From Halovenus aranensis (GTDB taxonomy: Archaea > Halobacteriota > Halobacteria > Halobacteriales > Haloarculaceae), in contig NZ_FNFC01000009.1 in assembly GCF_900100385.1 (NCBI RefSeq), forward strand, positions 100,652 through 164,651: a stretch of DNA of 64,000 nucleotides. Reading direction: 5' to 3'. Position numbers and translations under genes: made by a program. Under the pieces are notes generated by a model, which was not told the origin of the DNA, made no database searches, and saw only the letters and a program-made list of their open reading frames with translations. Positions 43,415 through 51,747 of this stretch are shown piece by piece; within the stretch, counting starts at the first letter, position 1; each line of letters opens with the position of its first letter.

Positions 43415-45627
43415 CGGTCCGCGTCCACCTCCCGTGTCTCCCGAGTGGCTGCCTGCCGGGAGAGGCGTTCGACTGTTGCGGCCTCGTTTGTCTCCAGGTC
43501 GGCAAGCAACTCGAACAGTGCGTCGAAGTCGTCGATATCTTCCTGTACCATGTGTTTCACGTACCGGTGTTTACGCCGGAACTCGTCTCGGACTGCCTCG
43601 GGCGACCGGTCGGTCAGGTGACCGAGTCGCTCGAAGGTCGACACACTTGCGTCGTTACCCGCGAAGGCAACGTTGAACGTTCCGGACTCGTCGTGTTCGA
43701 GGACAGTGTTCCAGTAGATGGTGGTGTCACTCTTTTCGATGCGGCCACAGTCAGCGGCGTCGTCGAGTTGCTGGAACGAGTGTTCGTCGAGCAGTTCGAT
43801 TACACGGCCGACATAACGGTCTCCGTTGATGCGCCGCGGGAAGACAACGAGGTCGATTTCCCGGAGCAGGTAAGGCGGTAGCTCCTGCTCGATGACGCGG
43901 TTGACCAGCGTCTCGATATCGCCGGCGTGCGTGGTACCGATGAGGCCGTGGCCGGTATTGATGCTCTCTGCGAACGTCTCGAAGCTCGCGGTGGTGTTCA
44001 CCTCGGCGATGACCTCGACATCTGGGTTGAGGTAGTTACATTCAGTCATCAAGTCGGCCATCGTGACCTGCTTGTGTTCGTTTTCGTGGTCGCGCGTGGT
44101 GAGCGAGACGCCAGTCTCGTGTGGTAGCTCTACCTCGCGCGAGCCCTCGTCGATGCTGATTGGGCGGTCCTCGAAGCCGATAAACGGCATATGGGCGTTC
44201 ATCAGCGTCGTCTTGCCGGCCCCAGTCGGTCCCGAGAAGAGGACGACGCCGTGGTGTTCGTAGTAGAGCCACAGCAAGGCGACGAGTTCAGTCGGAAGGG
44301 AGCCATTGTTGACGAGGTCGACCGGCGTCAACACGTCTGTCGACTGCTTGCGAATCGAGAGATGTGGGCCGTCCTCGCTGATAGTCGGGAGTGCAACCGC
44401 ACACCGAATTGTCTCGTCGACGCCCGGCGGGCTGAGATTGACTTTCGCGCTCGGCGTGCTCGAACTCAGCTCCGTCCCGTCGCTCGCTGCGAGCTGTGTG
44501 ACCACGTTGACGAAGGCCTGTTCGTCCTCGAAGCGGAGGTTCGTCGGGACGCGCTTTGCGTCGGCGTCTCTGGGAATGACCTTGATGCGCTCGCCGACGC
44601 GGTTTGCTTCGATGTCTTCGAGTGTCGGGTCACGAATCGGCACCGTGAGCTGGCCGTAGCCGACGTAATCCCGGAGCACGTAGTAGACGAGGTCGTCGAG
44701 CCTGTCGTCGGCGTATTTGCGTTCGACCGGCGGGACAGCGAGGTCGTACTCGGCCAGGGCCGACCGCACCCGGTAGGCCAGCGCGTCCACCCACGCTCTG
44801 GTGTTGCGACGGTGGAGTCTGCGGGAGAGAATCGCCTCGGCACGTTCGCGGACGAACGCGACCTCGTCGTCGATGACGCCGTCGACAGCTGTCTCCCAGA
44901 GCCGTTCTTTGCACTCCTCGATGAGTTGCTCGTCGCCGGGCAACAGGTCCGGCTCCCGGACAGCGTACTTGCGCTCGAATGGGTCTCTGCCGAGGACGTT
45001 CTCTCTGTAGCGAATCACGGGAATCTCGAAGCCGTGAAAGGAAACGGTATACTGTGCGATACGCTCGCTCGCGAACCGCTCGATAAACGCCGGGTCAGCC
45101 GGGAGACTCGTCGCCGCCGGCGCGTACTTTTCGGTGTGAACGACGATGCCCGATTCGCCGGCGTCTGCGACCTCGATGCGGTCGTCGAGTGCGTACGGCG
45201 TCAGGTCGCCGAGGCAGGCGAGAGACGCGAGCGCGTGATACGTGATGCGCCGTCGGCTGGGGGCAGACCCCTCGACCAGCCGGCGAGCCACCCGCTCGTG
45301 TTTGTGCGCGAACCCCTCGTCCATCACCTCGGCGGCCCCTTCCCGGGTTCGTGGCCGTTCGAGGTGTGCGTCCGCGAAGTGACTCTCGATGCGCGCCAGT
45401 TGGTCCTCGTCACGCGCGGTCAGGACCGGTTCGCGTACGCGGTACTCAAACTCCCCGTCTTCCTTACACAGGGTTACGACGACCCCCGGGTGAATCTCGT
45501 CCTGTGCCTGTACCCCGTCTGCGTACCACGCCTCCGGGTCGTCGGGCGGGAGCGGCGGTGGAACCAGTGTCTCCGCCCCCAGGTCCCCACCCGGCGGGTC
45601 CGCAAGTTCGAGACTCGCGTCAGCCAT
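43411..45627 (-). CDS. pilB: Type IV pilus assembly ATPase (PilB/TadA family)
   Basis: Secretion ATPase powering pilus assembly, 738 residues. Walker A GPTGAGKT is at about 466-473, the Asp box and Walker B region follow (ISIDEGSREVELPH near 490-503; VEVIAEVNTT near 537), and a His box THAGD near 563. The N-terminal 250 residues are the archaeal N-domain. ATG at 45627 has a TATA-like TTAAATCTTAA at 45653-45663; an upstream ATG at 45642 is possible. It heads an eight-gene operon with pilC and five pilin-like genes, like pilB/pilC clusters of Haloferax. Which pilus type it makes is not determinable. Confidence 0.92.
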   Translation of the reverse strand: MADASLELADPPGGDLGAETLVPPPLPPDDPEAWYADGVQAQDEIHPGVVVTLCKEDGEFEYRVREPVLTARDEDQLARIESHFADAHLERPRTREGAAEVMDEGFAHKHERVARRLVEGSAPSRRRITYHALASLACLGDLTPYALDDRIEVADAGESGIVVHTEKYAPAATSLPADPAFIERFASERIAQYTVSFHGFEIPVIRYRENVLGRDPFERKYAVREPDLLPGDEQLIEECKERLWETAVDGVIDDEVAFVRERAEAILSRRLHRRNTRAWVDALAYRVRSALAEYDLAVPPVERKYADDRLDDLVYYVLRDYVGYGQLTVPIRDPTLEDIEANRVGERIKVIPRDADAKRVPTNLRFEDEQAFVNVVTQLAASDGTELSSSTPSAKVNLSPPGVDETIRCAVALPTISEDGPHLSIRKQSTDVLTPVDLVNNGSLPTELVALLWLYYEHHGVVLFSGPTGAGKTTLMNAHMPFIGFEDRPISIDEGSREVELPHETGVSLTTRDHENEHKQVTMADLMTECNYLNPDVEVIAEVNTTASFETFAESINTGHGLIGTTHAGDIETLVNRVIEQELPPYLLREIDLVVFPRRINGDRYVGRVIELLDEHSFQQLDDAADCGRIEKSDTTIYWNTVLEHDESGTFNVAFAGNDASVSTFERLGHLTDRSPEAVRDEFRRKHRYVKHMVQEDIDDFDALFELLADLETNEAATVERLSRQAATRETREVDADR

Positions 45628-45786
45628 GCTGGCTTCTGGCACCGCTTTCGGACTTAAATCTTAACAATAATACCCGCGTTTATATTTTGTATAATTATCA
45701 AATACAGACAGCCGACACGACAAAAAGAGAAGAGAGCGTCTGTAAACCAGTATCTCAAACGCCCGCGAGTAGAGGAACTGCAGCCA

Positions 45787-46743
45787 TCAGTCCCGCCGGG
45801 GCGTGTCGATCACCTCGAGTGAACGGTTCACCCGCAGCGTGAGTTGCTCGTCGCCGACAGCAAACGTAAAATCGGCGCGGAAGGGCTCCGTCGAGACGAT
45901 GTCTTCCTCGTAGTCGTTGAGGACGGTGTCGAGGTGGTCTGGGTTCTCCGGAGCGAGTGGGTTCAGTCCCTGCTCAAAGAGGAATGCAGGCAGTTCAGGC
46001 GTCGCGAGCAGGCCCCAGGCAGCGCCGGTCCCAGTCGAGAAGATACAGTTCGTACAGTGTGCGGTCAGTCTGACCGCGAACGTACTCTCACAGGCCGAGC
46101 AGACACCGTCGTCGCCTTCGTGGGTAGCGCAGACCGAGAGGTCACGGGTCACGGTGGCCGAACACCGCGGACACAGCCCCGCGGCGACAGCGACCAGTTC
46201 GAGGTTCGCCCACGTCTGTGCCGCCCGGTAGACCGCTGTCGGAGACCGACCGTCCAGCCCCGCCGGAGGGAGTGGAAGCCGACCCATGTAGCCCGAATCG
46301 GCCTCGACGGGGCCACCGACCCGCCCCCACGAGCGGTCCCAGCGGCTCTCACACGACGGGCAGTAGACCTCGACGCTGCCGTTTTGCCATTCGATTTCGA
46401 GGCGTCGGTCACAGTCGGTACAGCGCTGTTCGGTCGCCGTCCGCTCCAGACGGGGCTCGTCGGTGACGGCCCCGGAGAGAATTGCCTCGACGACCCGTTC
46501 GCCGGGGCTGGCGAGTGCGTACTCGTCGTCGACCTTGTGGACGAAATGGCCAAGTAGCTTGTCGAGGTGGTAGTTGAACTGGGCCGAGTCCGAGAGGTCG
46601 AGTCGCTCGTACAGCTCAGAGAACGCGAGGGACTCCTCGGCAGCGCCGAGTTCGCGGAGAATCCGCACCCGCGTCTCACTTCCCAGCGCGCTGAAGGCGT
46701 CGTCCGGCGACAGTCGGGTGGTCTGTGTACCCTCGTCTGACAT
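45787..46743 (-). CDS. ArsR-like HTH regulator with zinc-ribbon domain
   Basis: 318 residues. The N-terminal 90 residues are an ArsR-type winged helix (DDAFSALGSETRVRILRELG ... SDSAQFNYHLDKLLGHFVHK). The middle and C-terminal parts carry cysteine pairs CTDCDRR / CPSCESR near 122-150, CPRCSA near 207 and CSACES near 228, so at least two zinc-binding modules. This combination is common in haloarchaeal transcription regulators; target unknown. TATA-like CTTTAGTATG lies 25 bp before the ATG at 46743. Confidence 0.84.
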   Translation of the reverse strand: MSDEGTQTTRLSPDDAFSALGSETRVRILRELGAAEESLAFSELYERLDLSDSAQFNYHLDKLLGHFVHKVDDEYALASPGERVVEAILSGAVTDEPRLERTATEQRCTDCDRRLEIEWQNGSVEVYCPSCESRWDRSWGRVGGPVEADSGYMGRLPLPPAGLDGRSPTAVYRAAQTWANLELVAVAAGLCPRCSATVTRDLSVCATHEGDDGVCSACESTFAVRLTAHCTNCIFSTGTGAAWGLLATPELPAFLFEQGLNPLAPENPDHLDTVLNDYEEDIVSTEPFRADFTFAVGDEQLTLRVNRSLEVIDTPRRD

Positions 46744-46847
46744 ACAGAGTGGTTCGTCTCTGCATACTAAAGTTTCCCGTAGATACAGGTCGACAGAGCG
46801 ACAGATGGAGCTCAAACGTATATCCAACACGCCACCCAACAGGGCGT

Positions 46848-48104
46848 ATGGACGTCGACGAGGCACGGCTCCGGGAGAGGCTCGACACGAACGGCAAGTT
46901 CGGACAGATAGACAGCGAGACCGGCCGGGGCCGAACGGTCCTGACCGGCTCCGAGGCCGACCGGCAGGCACGCGAGCATCTGGTCGAGGAGATGGAACAA
47001 CTCGGCATGGATGTCCGCGTCGACGCTGTCGGCAACATCGCCGGGCGATGGACGCCCGAAAGCGCCGACCCCACGGCCGCGCCGGTCGCAACGGGGAGCC
47101 ATCTCGATTCGGTTCCTCGTGGTGGTATCTTCGACGGGCCGCTGGGCGTCTACGGCGGGCTCGAAGCCGTTCGGGCGATTCGTGACTCGGACCGCGAGCC
47201 GGCCCGCCCAATCGAAGTCGTCTCCTTCACAGAGGAAGAGGGAACCCGCTACGTCGGCCTGCTCGGCTCGTCGGTCGCAGCCGGCCAGCGCTCGGTCGAG
47301 GAGGCGCTCGCGCTGGAAGACGACGACGGCACCACACTCGAAACACGCTTAGAGCGTATCGACTTCCAGGGCGAGGGACGACTCGACGCGAGCCGGTGGG
47401 AGGCGTGGCTCGAACTCCACCCCGAGCAGTCGACGGAGCTTGAGGAGGCTGGCTGTCAGGCTGGAGTAGTGTCTGCGATTACCGGACTCGAACAACACAG
47501 CGTCGAGTTCGTCGGCGAGGCCAACCACGCCGGCGGCACGCGCATGCCCGACCGACGGGATGCACTCGTCGCGGCGTCGACGTTCGTCACGGATATCGAA
47601 CGCGCCGCGCGGGAGGTCACCGCCAGCGGTGACTCCTTCGCGGTTGCGACCGTCGGCAGCATCGACGCCGAGCCGAACGCGACGAACGTCGTCCCCGGTC
47701 GCGTCGAAGTCGGCCTCGACATCCGTGATACCGACAGCGAGACGATAGCGGCGCTTCGTGACCGCGCGAAACAGATTCTCGCCCGCATCGAGGACGAACA
47801 CGGCGTCGAGACAGCGTTCGGCGAGCGCCACGGGACAGCGCCGGCGGCGATGAGCGAGCGCTGTCGAAGGGCGCTCGACCGAGCGGCCGAGCGCCACGGC
47901 GTCGATACCCTGTCGCTGCGCTCGGGCGGTGGCCACGACACGATGAACGTCGCCAGGGTGACCGACGCCGGACTGCTGTTTGCGCCCTCGCGCGACGGCA
48001 TCTCACACTCGCCCGCGGAGTGGACCGACCCGGCCGATTGCGCGGCCTGTACGCGTGTGCTGGCAGAGGCACTGGCAGGGCTGGCAGGGGTTGTCCCCTC
48101 GTGA
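46848..48104 (+). CDS. M20-family amidase/hydantoinase-type hydrolase
   Basis: Zinc-dependent amidohydrolase of the allantoate amidohydrolase / N-carbamoyl-L-amino acid hydrolase group, 418 residues. Metal ligands H85 and D96-type residues lie in GSHLDSVPRGGIFDGPLGV, the catalytic EE in FTEEEGTRY near 126-129, ELHPEQS near 189 and a GGGHDTMN block near 364. Cleaves carbamoyl or ureido amides; exact substrate unknown. A TATA-like CGTATATCC at 46816-46824 gives a leaderless start. Confidence 0.9.
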   Translation: MDVDEARLRERLDTNGKFGQIDSETGRGRTVLTGSEADRQAREHLVEEMEQLGMDVRVDAVGNIAGRWTPESADPTAAPVATGSHLDSVPRGGIFDGPLGVYGGLEAVRAIRDSDREPARPIEVVSFTEEEGTRYVGLLGSSVAAGQRSVEEALALEDDDGTTLETRLERIDFQGEGRLDASRWEAWLELHPEQSTELEEAGCQAGVVSAITGLEQHSVEFVGEANHAGGTRMPDRRDALVAASTFVTDIERAAREVTASGDSFAVATVGSIDAEPNATNVVPGRVEVGLDIRDTDSETIAALRDRAKQILARIEDEHGVETAFGERHGTAPAAMSERCRRALDRAAERHGVDTLSLRSGGGHDTMNVARVTDAGLLFAPSRDGISHSPAEWTDPADCAACTRVLAEALAGLAGVVPS

Positions 48105-48172
48105 ACACGACAACCCGTCTGGACGGGAGCGTTCGGAACAGCTAAACGGACAGAATCGAACTGCAAAGACGT

Positions 48173-48556
48173 ATGCAAGAGATACCGAACCCGGAGGAGT
48201 ACGCCTGGGAGTTCGAGAAACGGGGCAGTGTCGGCATCTGGTTCATGGACGGCTGGGACGGCTTTGCAGACGAGGACCTGGAAGCCGCGAGCAACCACTA
48301 CAGAGAACGTGGCAGTCGCGACGACATCGAGGCGACCGTCGCGGTGTTCGGCGACAAGACGAACCTTGCGAGAGAGACCCAGGAGTACATGGGCGAGGAG
48401 TGGTCCGAGAACGGGCGCTACACCGGCGTCGACAAGATTGGGTTCGTCTCGGAGGGGATTACCGCGATGGCAGTCAAATCCCAGCTCGAGGTTCCCGGTG
48501 CCGAGGTCGAGGACTTCGACGACCTCGACAGCGCGCTCGACTGGGCACAGGAGTAA
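48173..48556 (+). CDS. Conserved hypothetical, SpoIIAA/STAS-like pattern
   Basis: 127 residues, acidic, soluble. The alternation WFMDGWDGFADEDLEAA ... VDKIGFVSEGITAMAVK ... FDDLDSALDWAQE resembles SpoIIAA-like (STAS-fold) proteins, where a late strand/helix VAKIAxVG and a terminal FxDLxxALxWL occur. No catalytic residues visible. This is a pattern-level guess; otherwise unknown. Confidence 0.68.
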   Translation: MQEIPNPEEYAWEFEKRGSVGIWFMDGWDGFADEDLEAASNHYRERGSRDDIEATVAVFGDKTNLARETQEYMGEEWSENGRYTGVDKIGFVSEGITAMAVKSQLEVPGAEVEDFDDLDSALDWAQE

Positions 48557-48616
48557 CGCGGTGCCAGGCCGACAGGAACCGAACGACATATTTGAACGGC
48601 CTCGAAACCGCGGGAT

Positions 48617-49081
48617 ATGGAACCTGTCGAAGTCGCTGCATGGGTCGCTCACTCACTGTTTTCTGGCGTCTGGACCGGGAGCGTCCTATTTCTCGCACTG
48701 GCCGTGTTGCCGCTTGCCCGAGATGGGTCGCTCAACGCCGCGCCGCTCGAATCGCTGGTCGGGAAGGTCAAGACGATTTCCCGCGTGAGTGCACTCGCGA
48801 TGTTGCTCACCGGCGGACACATGGCTGGCACCAAGTACACGAGCGAGTCGCTGTTCGAGACCGAGAGCGGGTGGCTCGTCCTCACGATGGTCACGTTCTG
48901 GTTCCTGCTGATGGCGACCGTCGAAGTCGGTGGCTCGAAACTCATCGACGGAACCGAGCGTGACAAGGTCCGCGAGCCGGCAGCAGCGGCCCGGCCGTTT
49001 CTTCTGACAGCGTCGGTGTGTGCTGTGGCGCTGCTGGTGACGGCGGGACTGATTTCGGCCCGCAACCTCGGCTACTTCTAG
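48617..49081 (+). CDS. Small integral membrane protein, CopD-like
   Basis: 154 residues with four hydrophobic segments (about 8-32, 52-70, 83-102 and 125-148). The pattern AAWVAHSLFSGVWTGSVLFLALAVLPLA and SRVSALAMLLTGGHMA resembles CopD-like or transporter-related membrane proteins of haloarchaea. No cofactor ligand is certain, but H13 and H67 lie in membrane segments. Convergent by 4 bp with the next gene. Confidence 0.7.
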   Translation: MEPVEVAAWVAHSLFSGVWTGSVLFLALAVLPLARDGSLNAAPLESLVGKVKTISRVSALAMLLTGGHMAGTKYTSESLFETESGWLVLTMVTFWFLLMATVEVGGSKLIDGTERDKVREPAAAARPFLLTASVCAVALLVTAGLISARNLGYF

Positions 49082-49368
49082 GGACGGGTCGTATACAGCG
49101 AGTAGACGATGATGAGAAAGCCAACGGCGATGAGGGCACTCTCGATGACCAGTCCGGTCTGAAACCCGGCATCGAGCAACTGGTCGACGACACCGGCGAG
49201 GAAGGTCCCGAGCGTAACGAAGCCGAACCCGAGCGCGAGCGCACCGAGTGAGCGCGAGTGTGTTCGGTTGTACGCCCGGTAGGCGAGATACGTGATGAGA
49301 CCACCCAACACCAGCGTCAACGTCTTGAACCCGATGATGAGTGTCGTGACCGTAATGTCGTAGCTCAT
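49078..49368 (-). CDS. Small membrane protein paired with an HTH regulator
   Basis: 96 residues, three to four hydrophobic segments, with a charged loop RAYNRTHSRSLGALALGFG between the first and second. The start overlaps the stop of the preceding HTH gene by 4 bp. This HTH-membrane pair recurs in haloarchaea; the membrane protein may sense or relay a signal, not shown. Confidence 0.75.
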   Translation of the reverse strand: MSYDITVTTLIIGFKTLTLVLGGLITYLAYRAYNRTHSRSLGALALGFGFVTLGTFLAGVVDQLLDAGFQTGLVIESALIAVGFLIIVYSLYTTRP

Positions 49369-49739
49369 GTTTCCTTTCGAACCTCCGACCAGAGTTCTGC
49401 GAGCCGTTCGTCGGCGCTCCGGGGCGTCCGCGCGATATCGACCTCGAATTCGTTGTCTTCCGAGAGGCCCAGCGAGACTGCCTCGAAGGCGAGCACGTAC
49501 TGATTGGCGTGCTGTCCGTCGGGGCGAATCTCGACGCCCTCTTCGAGGAGCGTCGCCTCGGTCAGCTTGTCGAGTTTGCGGTACGTCGTCGACAGTGGTA
49601 TCTCTGTTGCTTCGGCTATCTCGTCGGCGGTCATCGGCTCGGTGAGGACAGCGACGATTTTCCGGCAGTCCTCGTCGTGCAACGCATCGAGGAGCGGCTC
49701 TAACTCCGGGTCGTCGTCCGCGATCGAGTCACGGACCAT
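49365..49739 (-). CDS. Winged-HTH transcription regulator
   Basis: 124 residues. DEDCRKIVAVLTEPMTADEIAEATEIPLSTTYRKLDKLTEATLL is an ArsR/MarR-type winged helix at about 23-66. Translationally coupled to the membrane protein gene at 49078. Target unknown. Confidence 0.8.
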   Translation of the reverse strand: MVRDSIADDDPELEPLLDALHDEDCRKIVAVLTEPMTADEIAEATEIPLSTTYRKLDKLTEATLLEEGVEIRPDGQHANQYVLAFEAVSLGLSEDNEFEVDIARTPRSADERLAELWSEVRKET

Positions 49740-49875
49740 CTATCGTCAGGTTCGTCCCAACGGGGTTAAGTCTTCATGAGTGCCGACCCGGGGGACCCCC
49801 AGACAGGAAGGCGACATCGGCGTCAGACCCGTCGGACCGTACCCCTTTTGTCTGTCTCTACACAACGGGGTAGCT

Positions 49876-50970
49876 ATGACACTTACCGGAACGACGGCGG
49901 CTGTCGTCGAGACGGCAATCGAGAGCCGCGAGGCGCTGCCGGGGACCGCCGGGTTCGCCGGCGCGCTGGAGGGGCGGCTAGTCCGGGACGTACTCGGCCG
50001 ATATCCCCTCTTTTTCGACCCCGAGAACCCCGCGGCCTGGAGTCACGACCCGAGCGCGCTCGCCAGAGCCGAGCGCCTCCCCGCGGGCGCCGTCCACGAG
50101 AACGGCGAGACGCGACAGGTGTGGACGCTCCCGGAGCCCTCGCCCGCCGACAGAGCAGACGCTGTCGACAGCCTGCGTGACAGCCTCGAAGCCACGCTCG
50201 ACGGTATCGACCGCTCGGGGCTTGCTGTCGCTTTTTCAGGCGGCGTGGATTCGGCACTGCTTGCGGCCGCTCTGGACGTAGAGCTGTACACAGTCGGATT
50301 CCCCGAGAGTCACGACATCGAGGCGGCACGCTCTGCCGGGGACGCACTCGGTGCGGACCTGACCGTGCTCGAACTCGACCACGAGACGCTCGAAGCCGCT
50401 GTCCCCCGGGTCGCGAGGGCAATCGGGCGGACGAACGCGATGGACGTCCAGATTGCCCTGCCGCTGTTCGTCCTCGCCGAGCACTGCCGGGAGGCGGGCG
50501 TCGACCGTCTCGCGCTGGGACAGGGCGCCGACGAACTGTTCGGTGGCTACCAGAAGGTCGCGCGTGCGCCCGACGACCACCGCGTCGAGGCCGACACAAT
50601 CCGGGGGGCTCGTCGCGAAGTCGTCCGGACGCTGCCCGGCCAGCTCGAACGCGACTGGCTCGCTCTGCGGGCCGGCGGTGTCGACCCCGTCACGCCGTTT
50701 CTCCACGACCGCGTGGTCGCAAGCGCGCTGGCGTTGCCCGAGGCGGCGCTGGTCTCCGACGAAACGCGAAAGCGCGCGCTTCGCCGCGTGGCGACCGACT
50801 GGCTCCCCGATGAGATTGCCTTCCGAGACAAGAAAGCCCTCCAGTACGGTAGCCTCGTGGCTCGCGAACTCGACCGGCTGGCACGGCAGGCGGGGTTCAA
50901 ACGCCGGATGGACGACCACGTTAGACAGTACATCGAACAGACGCTCAGGGACACGCAGGACACGGCCTGA
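49876..50970 (+). CDS. Asparagine-synthase-domain protein without glutaminase domain
   Basis: 364 residues. The ATP-pyrophosphatase motif SGGVDS is at 121-126, with a downstream GQGADELFGGYQK near 216-229, both hallmarks of asparagine synthetase B. In AsnB the N-terminus is a class II glutamine amidotransferase with catalytic Cys2 and spans about 200 residues; here only about 110 residues precede the synthase domain and the second residue is Thr. It may therefore use ammonia or have a different amidating or adenylating role. Single gene. Confidence 0.82.
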   Translation: MTLTGTTAAVVETAIESREALPGTAGFAGALEGRLVRDVLGRYPLFFDPENPAAWSHDPSALARAERLPAGAVHENGETRQVWTLPEPSPADRADAVDSLRDSLEATLDGIDRSGLAVAFSGGVDSALLAAALDVELYTVGFPESHDIEAARSAGDALGADLTVLELDHETLEAAVPRVARAIGRTNAMDVQIALPLFVLAEHCREAGVDRLALGQGADELFGGYQKVARAPDDHRVEADTIRGARREVVRTLPGQLERDWLALRAGGVDPVTPFLHDRVVASALALPEAALVSDETRKRALRRVATDWLPDEIAFRDKKALQYGSLVARELDRLARQAGFKRRMDDHVRQYIEQTLRDTQDTA

Positions 50971-51386
50971 ACTGTCGGTCTCGATAGAATAGTCCTGACA
51001 GTTCGATGCGATACCACACACGGACAGAAAACAGTGCCCAACTGCGTGAACTGTTCCGAAACGTATCCACAGATTGAATCGGGACGACGACGGATTATAT
51101 TCGTCCGTGAATATGCGTCGATGTTGCCGCTGTGAGCGGCGAACATGCCATCATACAGAAAGAACAGAATGTGGTGGTACGGTATGAGTAACAGGCGACA
51201 ACGGCACTGTCAGCAGGAACGCGACACGGCGGCCGTCTTCGAAGTATATCTTGACTGGACAGAACGGTGCGTTCCACTCAACTCACCCCGCGACTCTGCC
51301 GCGAGTACGGGACGTATACTGCCCGGATGTGTTCTAAACGAAACATTCAATATATTCAGACAATAATATGTAAGTGGAGAGTACGA
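50971..51386. other. AT-rich intergenic region, no gene seen
   Basis: 416 bp. Short open frames have no protein-like pattern. It includes a dyad ACGGA/TCCGT around 51088-51106 flanking TTATATTCG, and AT-rich TATA-like sequence at 51345-51370 that is probably the promoter of the PadR gene. Confidence 0.5.
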
Positions 51387-51662
51387 ATGTACGACCTGAC
51401 AGGATTTCAGCGCGACTTGCTGTACGTCATCGCGGGGCGGGAAGAGCCACACGGGCTCGCAATCAAAGAAGAACTAGAGGAGTACTACGAAAAAGAGATT
51501 CACCACGGCCGCCTCTACCCGAACCTCGATACGCTCGTCGATAAAGGGCTCGTCGAGAAGGGACAGCGCGACCGGCGGACAAATTTCTATAGTTTGACAC
51601 GTCGTGGCGACCGCGAAATCGAGGCGCGTCGCGAGTGGGAATCGCAGTATATCGACGCCTGA
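51387..51662 (+). CDS. PadR-family transcription regulator
   Basis: 91 residues, essentially one PadR winged helix: LTGFQRDLLYVIAGREEPHG, then LYPNLDTLVDKGLVEK and a wing DRRTNFYSLTRRG. It lacks the long C-terminal dimerisation helix of full PadR proteins, as do other short haloarchaeal members. ATG at 51387 begins the conserved block. Target unknown; the aminotransferase gene follows 85 bp later with its own TATA-like element. Confidence 0.87.
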   Translation: MYDLTGFQRDLLYVIAGREEPHGLAIKEELEEYYEKEIHHGRLYPNLDTLVDKGLVEKGQRDRRTNFYSLTRRGDREIEARREWESQYIDA

Positions 51663-51747
51663 GGCGGCTGGCTTTCTGTTTCGGGGCCGGACGGGGCGCG
51701 TGTCCCGAATCGGCAGGGCTTATATTCACGCTGTGCCTGCTAGCGAT

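Noticed and set aside
44191..45657. 488-residue plus-strand frame across pilB
   Set aside because: The minus strand encodes an unmistakable secretion ATPase; the plus-strand frame has no recognisable domain.
51145..51366. 73-residue frame before the PadR gene
   Set aside because: Composition unlike haloarchaeal proteins and no TATA-like placement; likely random.
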